From an uncultured Eubacteriales bacterium (lineage in GTDB: Bacteria > Bacillota > Clostridia > Oscillospirales > CAG-272), in contig CATYXQ010000032.1 in assembly GCA_958414825.1 (NCBI GenBank), positions 1 to 21,160 of the forward strand: a stretch of 21,160 nt of DNA, in the 5' to 3' direction. The notes under the pieces are model-generated. The model was given only the letters and a program-made list of their open reading frames with translations, was not told the origin of the DNA and did not search any database. Position numbers and translations under genes: made by a program. Shown here one piece after another: positions 15,039-21,160 of the stretch. How positions within the stretch are numbered: the first letter of the stretch is position 1; each line of letters opens with the position of its first letter.

Positions 15039-15527
15039 ATGTTTGTCCGTTCGATCCGCATGAATACGCTGAAATTTATTTCCATTGCCGCCCTTGCACT
15101 GGTTGCGATCATTACGCTGATTATCTTTATACCCGCGTATGAAAGCCCTGCGGCGGTCATCGACAGCAGCGCGGAAGCCCGGGAGATCCGGTTTGACAAA
15201 ATCAAAACCAACGACGACCGGGTCAACTTTCTTTCTCAGTTCGGCTATACGGTGGATGCCGAACCGCTGGAGGAATGCGAGGTCACCATTCCCAAAGAGT
15301 TTGACAAAGTGTTTGCGGCCTATAACGAGCTTCAAAAAAATGAGGGATTGGATTTAAGCCGCTACAAGGGCAAAACCGTCATGCGCTACACGTATAAGGT
15401 GACCAACTACGAGGGATACAGCGAACCGGTCTATGCCAATCTTCTTGTTTTCAAGAATAAAGTGATCGGCGGGGACGTCTGTTCCGCCAGCCCGAAAGGC
15501 TTTGCGCACAGCTTTACCAAAAAATAA
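15039..15527 (+). CDS. DUF4830 domain membrane-anchored protein
   Basis: A 162-residue protein with one N-terminal membrane anchor (FISIAALALVAIITLIIFI, about residues 13-31) and an extracellular DUF4830-type domain. Conserved-looking pieces are RVNFLSQFGYTVD, the CEVTIPKEFDKVFAAYNELQ segment, LDLSRYKGKTVMRYTYKV, and ANLLVFKNKVIGGDVCSASP. I recognise this family from gut Clostridia; its role is unknown. A strong AAGGGGG (15024-15030) precedes the ATG at 15039; a second ATG at 15060 is less likely. No convincing promoter is seen in the 77 bases before it, so it may be read from rnhA. Confidence 0.78.
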   Translation: MFVRSIRMNTLKFISIAALALVAIITLIIFIPAYESPAAVIDSSAEAREIRFDKIKTNDDRVNFLSQFGYTVDAEPLEECEVTIPKEFDKVFAAYNELQKNEGLDLSRYKGKTVMRYTYKVTNYEGYSEPVYANLLVFKNKVIGGDVCSASPKGFAHSFTKK

Positions 15528-15579
15528 AGCGCAAAGAACAGGGGGCTTATTCTGTCTCTCATGGGAAATACGAACGAAA

Positions 15580-15613
15580 AGAACCGGAAGACTTAAAGTC
15601 TTCCGGTTCTTTC
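15580..15613. terminator. Terminator after the DUF4830 gene
   Basis: A near-perfect stem of about 14 bp (15580-15593 with 15597-15610), a tiny loop and TTTC on the plus side. The minus-strand exit is also T-rich, so it can serve the convergent gdhA as a second stop. Confidence 0.88.
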
Positions 15614-15697
15614 GGTATCCAATCTCCTCACAGCGATAAATGCGCACGTTTTAGCGTAAATGCCGGGCAATTTCGTGTATTGAACACCGATATAAAC

Positions 15698-15735
15698 GGG
15701 GATGCGCCGCAGCAAAACGCCGCGAGCGCATCCCC
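15698..15735 (-). terminator. Hairpin downstream of gdhA, probable terminator
   Basis: GGGGATGCGC (15698-15707) pairs with GCGCATCCCC (15726-15735) around an 18-base loop. The minus-strand exit reads GTTTATAT, a weak T run. It lies 22 bases after the gdhA stop. Confidence 0.65.
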
Positions 15736-15757
15736 GAATTGATTTAAAAATACAATT

Positions 15758-17092
15758 TCAGCAAATTCCCTGCGCAAGCATGGCTTCCGCAACTTTTTCA
15801 AAGCCGGCGATATTCGCGCCCGCAACAAAATTGTCTTTCATGCCGTATTTTTCTGCCGCTTCGGATACTTTCTGATAAATCCCGGCCATAATGCCTTTCA
15901 GTTTCTCATCCACTTCATCAAAGCTCCAGGACAAGCGCATACTGTTCTGGCTCATTTCAAGCGCAGAGGTCGCAACACCGCCCGCATTTGCCGCCTTTCC
16001 GGGCATAAACAGGATCTGCTTTTCGAGGAAGTAATCCGTCGCCTCACGGGTGGAAGGCATATTGGCCCCCTCCGCTACGACAAAACAGCCGTTGGCAATC
16101 AAGGTTTTTGCATCATTCTCATCCAGTTCATTCTGCGTCGCGCAGGGCAAAGCAATATCACAAGGAATCGTCCAAACGCCCTTGCCCTCCGTATACTTCG
16201 CCCCCGGAACCGCGTCTGCATACTCCTTGATTCTGCCGCGGCGCACAAGCTTGATCTCTTTTACAAGGTCGAGCTTGATTCCGTCTGCGTCATACACATA
16301 TCCGTTGGAGTCGCTGAGCGAAACGACCTTGCCGCCGAGCTGCATTGCTTTTTCAGCGGCAAAGATGGCAACATTGCCCGAACCGGAAATAACAATGGTC
16401 TGCCCCTCAATACTCTTTCCTTTTGCTTTCAGCATTTCATCCAGAATATAGATCAAACCATAGCCGGTCGCCTGCGTGCGGACGAGCGAACCGCCGTATG
16501 TCAAGCCTTTTCCGGTCAGTACGCCCTCATACAGCCCGCGAATGCGCTTATACTGGCCGAACAGATACCCGATCTCTCTTGCGCCGACGCCGATGTCGCC
16601 TGCCGGCACGTCGGTATCCGCACCGATATATTTGCAAAGCTCGGTCATAAAGCTCTGGCAAAACGCCATAACCTCTCTATCCGACTTGCCCTTGGGATCA
16701 AAATCCGATCCACCCTTGCCGCCGCCGATCGGCAAACCAGTAAGAGAGTTCTTGAAAATCTGTTCAAAGCCGAGAAACTTGAGAATCCCCTGATTCACCG
16801 AGGGATGGAAACGCAGACCGCCTTTATAGGGACCGATCGCGCTGTTGAACTGAACGCGATACCCGCGGTTTACCTGCACGTGCCCCGCATCATCCACCCA
16901 CGGCACACGGAACGTAATCACGCGCTCCGGCTCGGTCAGACGTTCCAGAAGTCCCGCCGCACGATACTGCTCCTCGTTTTGGTCAATTACGACCTTCAGA
17001 GAGTCCAGGACCTCTTTAACGGCCTGCAAGAACTCCTTCTCATTCGGATTCTTTTCCATAACCCGCTGATAAATCTGCTCCGTATAGCTCAT
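15758..17092 (-). CDS. gdhA: Glutamate dehydrogenase (probably NADP-dependent)
   Basis: A 444-residue hexameric-type glutamate dehydrogenase of normal length. The substrate domain shows GYRVQFNSAIGPYKGGLRFH, the FLGFEQIFKNSLTGLPIGGGKGG segment with the catalytic lysines, and DVPAGDIGVGAREIGY. The nucleotide domain has the GSGNVA dinucleotide loop and, after the second strand, SLSDSNG, a motif I associate with NADP-specific enzymes. It interconverts 2-oxoglutarate plus ammonium and glutamate in the cytoplasm, serving ammonium assimilation or glutamate breakdown. AGGAGG lies just before the ATG. A TATAAT at 17161-17166 on the minus strand marks its promoter. It appears to be a single-gene unit. 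Confidence 0.97.
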   Translation of the reverse strand: MSYTEQIYQRVMEKNPNEKEFLQAVKEVLDSLKVVIDQNEEQYRAAGLLERLTEPERVITFRVPWVDDAGHVQVNRGYRVQFNSAIGPYKGGLRFHPSVNQGILKFLGFEQIFKNSLTGLPIGGGKGGSDFDPKGKSDREVMAFCQSFMTELCKYIGADTDVPAGDIGVGAREIGYLFGQYKRIRGLYEGVLTGKGLTYGGSLVRTQATGYGLIYILDEMLKAKGKSIEGQTIVISGSGNVAIFAAEKAMQLGGKVVSLSDSNGYVYDADGIKLDLVKEIKLVRRGRIKEYADAVPGAKYTEGKGVWTIPCDIALPCATQNELDENDAKTLIANGCFVVAEGANMPSTREATDYFLEKQILFMPGKAANAGGVATSALEMSQNSMRLSWSFDEVDEKLKGIMAGIYQKVSEAAEKYGMKDNFVAGANIAGFEKVAEAMLAQGIC

Positions 17093-17160
17093 ATGCTGCC
17101 TCCTGCAATTTATTTTTCAATGTGCTTCTTTTTAACGGCATAAAAATACCGCTTTTCTTT

Positions 17161-17189
17161 ATTATACACGATAAATGGCAGACGCGCAA
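17161..17189 (-). promoter_or_regulatory. Promoter of gdhA
   Basis: On the minus strand TTGCGC (17184-17189), a 17-bp spacer and a perfect TATAAT (17161-17166). The leader is about 60 bases. The 329-base stretch 17093-17421 holds this promoter and the terminator of the upstream gene; I see no gene in it. Confidence 0.7.
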
Positions 17190-17330
17190 CAGTTTTTTTG
17201 AATTTTTTTCATTTCAATCCTGCATTTTCTCATCGGTTTTTTGCACAAAATCCCGATGCCGCCGACGCCTGTTCACAAAGCGGAATCCAAACCGGCATAC
17301 GGATGAAACCGGACGTACCGAAAAGAAAAA

Positions 17331-17367
17331 ATCCCGAATGGAGACAAATCGTCTGCGTTTTCGGGAT
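17331..17367 (-). terminator. Terminator of the PAS-GGDEF gene
   Basis: ATCCCGAA (17331-17338) pairs with TTCGGGAT (17360-17367), with an inner AGAC/GTCT stem. On the minus strand it is followed by TTTTTCTTTT. Confidence 0.85.
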
Positions 17368-17421
17368 ATACGCGGCTATTTGACAAACAAATCCAAATTG
17401 CCGCGCGGGAAAATAACATTT

Positions 17422-18372
17422 TTACAATTCTCTTTCCGAATAAAACGTGTACGACGCCTTAGAAAGCTTGGACTGATACAAAGCCTCGTCGGCCTGTTTC
17501 AACAGCAAATCAAAATCGGTGGCATTCTGCGGAAAGATCGACGCGCCGATGCTGTTGGTACAACGATAACTGCCCTTTTCACAGCAGGTCAATTGCTGCA
17601 GCCTTTTCGTAAGCCATTGAATATCCGGGATATTGCGAATCAAAAGAATAAATTCATCTCCCCCAAACCGGCCGATAATATCGGTATCTCTGAAAGAATT
17701 CTTTAAGGTTTCCGATACAAGGCTGATAATCATGTCTCCAACGGCATGACCGCGCAGATCATTAATCATTTTAAAATTATCAATATCCATAATCACAAGC
17801 GCATGGCTCCGATTCGATTTTCGGGACAGCGCTTCACGCATCAGCTTTATCGAATTCTTTTTATCCCAAAGGCCGGTAAAACTGTCGTGTTTCACGGCGT
17901 GTTCCAATTCATTGATTTTTGTTTTTACCGTTGTAATATCGGTTATCACACCGATCATCCGGACAGGCACGCCGTTCTCTATAATCGGCGTAACATCAAT
18001 TTTGCACCATACAAAATCCGATCCGCCGGCCCGCATCCGCGCCTCATATGTAATCGCTTTTCCGTCAAAAATAGATTTGAATGCTTCTTCAATGACCGCA
18101 ATATCATCCGGATGCGAAAAATATTCGGAAACCGCTCGCCGATATGAATCCGGATCCAAATTGCAAAAAGGCTGAAATTCTTTCAAAATGACCTCTCCGG
18201 ATACTCCGAATATATCCTCCGCGTTTTCAAAAAAAGTATATAATTGATTGGCAATATCCACTTCAAACACACAGATTTTTGCCGCTTTGAGCGCGATATT
18301 TAAGCGTTCCTTATATCGTTCGGCATTTTGCGAATTCACACATGTCTCCATTTCAATCAGATTTCCACGCAT
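17422..18372 (-). CDS. PAS-GGDEF diguanylate cyclase
   Basis: A soluble PAS-GGDEF protein of about 316 residues, with no membrane segment. The PAS domain runs from about residue 20 to 145 (ICVFEVDIANQLYTFFENAEDIFG ... FVWCKIDVTPI, PVRMIGVITDIT as the PAC end). A short linker helix leads to a complete GGDEF domain (HDSFTGLWDKKNS, VIMDIDNFKMINDLRGHAVGD, IGRFGGDEFILLI). The GGDEF motif is intact and an RDTD inhibitory site lies five residues before it, so it should make cyclic di-GMP with product inhibition. The PAS signal is unknown. Start uncertain: the frame opens with a GTG at 18405 lacking a ribosome site; ATG at 18372 has a weak GAGAG upstream and ATG at 18351 is also possible. An extended -10 promoter lies upstream. 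Confidence 0.9.
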   Translation of the reverse strand: MRGNLIEMETCVNSQNAERYKERLNIALKAAKICVFEVDIANQLYTFFENAEDIFGVSGEVILKEFQPFCNLDPDSYRRAVSEYFSHPDDIAVIEEAFKSIFDGKAITYEARMRAGGSDFVWCKIDVTPIIENGVPVRMIGVITDITTVKTKINELEHAVKHDSFTGLWDKKNSIKLMREALSRKSNRSHALVIMDIDNFKMINDLRGHAVGDMIISLVSETLKNSFRDTDIIGRFGGDEFILLIRNIPDIQWLTKRLQQLTCCEKGSYRCTNSIGASIFPQNATDFDLLLKQADEALYQSKLSKASYTFYSEREL

Positions 18373-18439
18373 TCCGCTCTCTGTCAAATGATATTCGACC
18401 AACACCGGAAAGCTGATAATTCATTTTATTTTTAAGTTA

Positions 18440-18468
18440 AGTATAGCATGAAAATATTAAAAGTTCAA
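18440..18468 (-). promoter_or_regulatory. Promoter of the PAS-GGDEF gene
   Basis: On the minus strand TTGAAC (18463-18468), a 17-bp spacer and TATACT (18440-18445) preceded by TGC (extended -10). The divergent gap of about 350 bases to the M20 gene holds only the two promoters as far as I can see. Confidence 0.7.
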
Positions 18469-18645
18469 TCTTTTACGAATTTTGTTACATTTTACATCCA
18501 AATGACCCAACTTCTCCGCCGCAGCCCCCTTCCAAATTCCCCTCGTTTTTACCGCCCACCTTTTCCATCCCTTATATATTTCGGGCGCTTTCTGAAATCG
18601 ACGCAAAGAATGACTTTTCTTTTTTATGTATCTGCGCCGACATAC

Positions 18646-18673
18646 TTGCATTTATTATTTTATATGATAGAAT
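18646..18673 (+). promoter_or_regulatory. Possible promoter of the M20 amidohydrolase gene
   Basis: TTGCAT (18646-18651), a 16-bp spacer and TAGAAT (18668-18673), 50 bases before the ATG. A weaker match than the other promoters in the window. Confidence 0.5.
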
Positions 18674-18722
18674 GAAACTGTAAATTCATTGATTCAACAA
18701 TACAGTTAACAGGGAGAAAAAC

Positions 18723-20075
18723 ATGACCAACGAAACGATTCAACAAGCCCTTGAAGAAGCTCGGCCGCGCATAAAAGACGCATTCGACTTTATCCTGCAC
18801 AATCCTGAAAGCGGCTTTCGGGAATGGAAATGTTCCGCCTATCTGGCGAGCGCGTACAAAGAACTCGGATATGAACTGCATGAAGCGGGCGATATTCCCG
18901 GTTTTTATGCGGATATTGACACCGGCCGTCCGGGACCGCGCATATTGATTCTCGGAGAGCTTGACGGCCTGCCCTGTCCGGGACACCCTTATGCGGATCC
19001 CGAAACACATGTTGCACACGCATGTGGTCACCACGCGCAAAGCGCCGCGCTCCTCGGTATTGCGTCCGTTCTGAAAAATCCGAGTTTTTTTGACGGTCTT
19101 TGCGGCAGCGTGCGCTTGTGCGCCGTCCCCGCAGAGGAGATTGTGGAAGTCAAATTCCGCGAAGAACTCATCAAAGAGGGACGCATACGCCATCTCGGCG
19201 GCAAACAGGAATTTATGCGCCGGGGATACTTTGACGGCTGCGATATTGCCTATATGGTACATACCGGAGGCGGAAACCACAAATTCAGCCTTGGTCTCGG
19301 ATGCAACGGATGCATTATCAAAACAGCGGAATTTAAAGGGAAAAGCTGTCACGCAGCGTCGCCGAGCCGGGGAATCAACGCGCTGGACGCGGCCATGCTC
19401 TCTCTGTCCGCCATCAATGCGCTGAAAACCTCATTTGGCAATCTGGAATTTGTTCGTGTTCACCCCATTCTGACTGAGGCGGGCACTGCGGTCAATATCA
19501 TCCCCGGAAAAGCGGTTATGGAAAATCAGGTGCGCGCATCCACAACCGACGTCTGCGTACAAATGAACCGAAAAGTCAACCGTGCCGTGGCCGCCAGCGC
19601 CGCTGCAATGGGCGCGCAGGTCGTACTCCGCGACCGCTCCGGATACCTCCCGGCACAGTATGATGAGGGGCTGAGCGCACTTGCCATCGAGGCCATGTCC
19701 GAGATTGTAGGCGCCGAAAATGTAAAATACAATCAATCCAAGCTGCGCTGGGATACCGGCTGCACCGACATGGGAGATCTCTCCGCCGTGATGCCGGTTA
19801 TACACGCGTTCGGCAGCGGCGCAAAAGGCGTCGGACACAGCGTAGACTATCTTGTCGTTGACTTTGACAGCGCGTGTATGGAATCCGCTGCAGCACAGCT
19901 TGTACTTTTGAAAAAACTCCTTGAAAACGATGCGGAAAAGGCGAAAAACATCATCGCCGGGGCCCATCCGAGATTTGCAGACAAAGCGGACTATTTTGCG
20001 TTTGTCGATTCGCTCACGCTCGAAAAAGACGCCGTCGTCTACAATGAGGACGGCAGCGTAACGCTGGATATATAA
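18723..20075 (+). CDS. M20 family metallo-amidohydrolase
   Basis: A 450-residue M20-type zinc hydrolase. Putative metal ligands and catalytic residues are seen in LGELDGLPCPGHPY (about residues 77-90), HACGHHAQ (99-106) and PAEE (136-139). The lid/dimerisation domain follows at about 210-330 (FKGKSCHAASPSRGINALDA, with the family's conserved His). Near the C-terminus GHSVDY supplies a further histidine. The layout is that of the M20D/AbgB-like group, which cleaves N-acyl amino acids or p-aminobenzoyl-glutamate; the substrate here is not determined. CAGGGAGAA before the ATG is a good ribosome site. It is transcribed alone, with its own terminator. Confidence 0.9.
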   Translation: MTNETIQQALEEARPRIKDAFDFILHNPESGFREWKCSAYLASAYKELGYELHEAGDIPGFYADIDTGRPGPRILILGELDGLPCPGHPYADPETHVAHACGHHAQSAALLGIASVLKNPSFFDGLCGSVRLCAVPAEEIVEVKFREELIKEGRIRHLGGKQEFMRRGYFDGCDIAYMVHTGGGNHKFSLGLGCNGCIIKTAEFKGKSCHAASPSRGINALDAAMLSLSAINALKTSFGNLEFVRVHPILTEAGTAVNIIPGKAVMENQVRASTTDVCVQMNRKVNRAVAASAAAMGAQVVLRDRSGYLPAQYDEGLSALAIEAMSEIVGAENVKYNQSKLRWDTGCTDMGDLSAVMPVIHAFGSGAKGVGHSVDYLVVDFDSACMESAAAQLVLLKKLLENDAEKAKNIIAGAHPRFADKADYFAFVDSLTLEKDAVVYNEDGSVTLDI

Positions 20076-20135
20076 AAAACGGTTCGTCTCACGGCGGCGT
20101 CTGATTTCATTTCTTTCGATTGCGCATAAAATTTT

Positions 20136-20176
20136 AAAAAAGCGAAACAGCCTTATCAAGGCCGTTTCGCTTTTTG
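20136..20176. terminator. Bidirectional terminator between the M20 and DUF4097 genes
   Basis: A long stem (about 20136-20154 with 20158-20176, one A-C mismatch, loop ATC) with T runs at the exit on both strands, shared by two convergent genes. A small GGCGG-AAG-CCGCC hairpin follows at about 20200. Confidence 0.92.
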
Positions 20177-20237
20177 TTGTTCAAGCGCCGTATTTTCAGC
20201 GGCGGAAGCCGCCTTGCTTACGAGATAAAACTGTGCG

Positions 20238-20903
20238 TCAGGATTTATAAAAATCAATCGTCACATTGCCGTTATTTGCAGATACCCGCAGTGTTTTCGC
20301 GCCGCCTTTTTTATCGGCAGGCAGATTGCTCTTGCCTTTTTTTATTTCACATGCAATATCGTAATCATCATAGCCGCCGACAATTGTACCGCTGATATTT
20401 CCGTTTTTAGCGGTAAATGCAATTGCTTTTCCCGCATTCACTTTATCAAAAATAAGATTTCCGCCGTTTTGGAAAACCGACAGGGTATCGGTTACGGTAA
20501 CTGCCGAAAGCAGTATATCCTCATTTGTGGTAGACAGTTTCAAAGAAGACAAAAGCGCATCCGGTATCCGTAAAGATATTTTGCGATTTTCAGCGGCGAC
20601 TTTGCCGCCGATATAATCCGTCCACTCCTTATCCACAGCCGTTTTCATCGTCAGAACACCGTTATCAGAAATAGAAATATCATAATATTCCCTGCTATTT
20701 TCAAAATAGTCAATGTGAATCTGAGAATCGGCAGACAGTGAAACTTCGATTTGCCGATCCCGGACATCCATCTGGATCTCCCGGATTTGTGTTCCGTCTG
20801 CCTCATATGTTTTTTGCATAAACGGTTCGTCATAATTGGAACAGGCTGCAAACGACAGCATTGCAACTACGGCCAAAACAACCAACATACTCAACTTTTT
20901 CAT
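20238..20903 (-). CDS. DUF4097-type lipoprotein
   Basis: A 221-residue protein. The signal peptide ends in a lipobox-like FAAC (C20 or nearby, Phe at -3 is unusual), so it is probably a lipoprotein. The mature part is a repeated beta-strand pattern (IREIQMDVRDRQIEVSLS, LTMKT, ISLRIPDALLSSLKLSTTNEDI, AKNGNISGTIVGGYDDYDI, LRVSANNGNVTIDFYKS) of the DUF4097/adhesin-like beta-helix type. Function is unknown; such proteins are often encoded near envelope-stress regulators. AGGAGGAAATTGAA before the ATG is a strong ribosome site. It is divergent from a MerR-type regulator, which may control it. Confidence 0.82.
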   Translation of the reverse strand: MKKLSMLVVLAVVAMLSFAACSNYDEPFMQKTYEADGTQIREIQMDVRDRQIEVSLSADSQIHIDYFENSREYYDISISDNGVLTMKTAVDKEWTDYIGGKVAAENRKISLRIPDALLSSLKLSTTNEDILLSAVTVTDTLSVFQNGGNLIFDKVNAGKAIAFTAKNGNISGTIVGGYDDYDIACEIKKGKSNLPADKKGGAKTLRVSANNGNVTIDFYKS

Positions 20904-20936
20904 TTCAATTTCCTCCTATAATGCGTATCATTATGG

Positions 20937-20965
20937 TTGATTCACACGGCGATTCGTGCTATAAT
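20937..20965 (+). promoter_or_regulatory. Promoter of the MerR-type regulator gene
   Basis: TTGATT (20937-20942), a 17-bp spacer and a perfect TATAAT (20960-20965) with TGC upstream (extended -10). The spacer is standard, not the 19-20 bp of MerR-activated promoters. Confidence 0.75.
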
Positions 20966-20977
20966 ATAGAATAATCT

Positions 20978-20992
20978 TTTGTGTAACACAAA
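20978..20992. promoter_or_regulatory. Perfect 15-bp palindrome downstream of the MerR-gene promoter
   Basis: TTTGTGT-A-ACACAAA is fully symmetric and lies just after the expected transcript start of the regulator gene, a natural place for autorepression. Which protein binds it is not known. Confidence 0.5.
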
Positions 20993-21016
20993 TGTCAATA
21001 GGAAAGGAAAAAATAA

Positions 21017-21160
21017 TTGAAAAAATATTTTTCGGTCAGTGAAGCCGCCAAAGCAGTACATGCGACAAGCGAAACGCTGCGCCATTATGACCGTATCGGA
21101 CTGGTAAAGCCCAGCAAAAAAGATGAATGGACGCGATACCGTTATTACACAGAACAGGAC
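21017..21160 (+). CDS. MerR family transcriptional regulator, 3'-truncated
   Basis: The first 48 codons of a MerR-type regulator that runs off the right edge. The N-terminal winged helix is clear: FSVSEAAKAVHATSETLRHYDRIGLVKPSK, then the TRYRYYTEQD wing that is typical of the family. The start is a TTG at 21017 with AAAGGA (21003-21008) upstream; the residues MKKYFSVSEAAK fit the family's usual N-terminus and no ATG in the frame does. The effector domain is outside the window, so the ligand cannot be guessed. Confidence 0.9.
   Translation, partial: MKKYFSVSEAAKAVHATSETLRHYDRIGLVKPSKKDEWTRYRYYTEQD

Noticed and set aside
17122..17706. 194-residue open frame on the plus strand across the gdhA/GGDEF gap
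   Set aside because: Half of it is antisense to the GGDEF gene, and the rest covers a promoter and a terminator on the other strand; the composition is not protein-like.
19431..20159. 242-residue open frame on the minus strand
   Set aside because: Antisense to the M20 hydrolase and runs through the bidirectional terminator.
1..21160. CRISPR array, tRNA, rRNA, insertion sequence or prophage genes
   Set aside because: No regularly spaced repeats, cloverleaf sequences, transposase or phage motifs were seen on either strand.

Overview
The window is a chromosomal stretch of a Bacillota bacterium, most likely an anaerobe of the class Clostridia (gut Oscillospiraceae- or Christensenella-like lineages would fit; I cannot place the family). 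The pointers are AGGAGG-type ribosome sites, SigA promoters with 17-bp spacers, an rsmG-noc gene pair, an S-layer-anchored protein, a GHL10 (DUF187) surface protein, DUF4830 and DUF4097 proteins, and an electron-bifurcating Etf/dehydrogenase operon. I see no phage, transposon, CRISPR, rRNA or tRNA signatures. Genes are dense and most are separated by clear intrinsic terminators.

Layout. 1-1586 (+): the 3' end of rsmG, two terminator-like hairpins, then noc (nucleoid occlusion, ParB family), an origin-proximal pair. 1679-5065 (-): an etfB-etfA-FAD dehydrogenase operon. EtfA carries an N-terminal [4Fe-4S] domain, the arrangement known from bifurcating lactate dehydrogenase (LctBCD). 5338-8417 (+): a divergent operon of a Crp/Fnr-type regulator and a complete NitT/TauT-type ABC importer (lipoprotein, permease, ATPase) of unknown substrate. 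8654-9955 (+): serS with its own strong promoter, interrupted by one in-frame TAG. 10142-13409 (-): two surface proteins, GHL10 and a CxxC-repeat/SLH protein. 13643-15527 (+): rnhA, an LPG-synthase C-domain protein and a DUF4830 membrane protein. 15758-18372 (-): glutamate dehydrogenase and a PAS-GGDEF diguanylate cyclase. 18723-20075 (+): an M20 amidohydrolase. 20238-20903 (-): a DUF4097 lipoprotein, divergent from a MerR-type regulator that runs off the right edge.

How the genes fit together: Etf/dehydrogenase, glutamate dehydrogenase and the M20 hydrolase suit a fermentative, amino-acid and organic-acid metabolism. The rest is housekeeping, envelope and regulation.

The most unusual signal is the amber codon at 9431-9433 inside the seryl-tRNA synthetase gene, at a position where I recall tyrosine in close relatives. 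None of the 19 genes whose stop is visible ends in TAG (11 TAA, 8 TGA). A point mutation, a sequence error or a reassigned/suppressed TAG could all explain it; the window alone cannot decide. I found no clearly new multi-gene system. The importer operon and the CxxC-repeat S-layer protein are the least explained parts.
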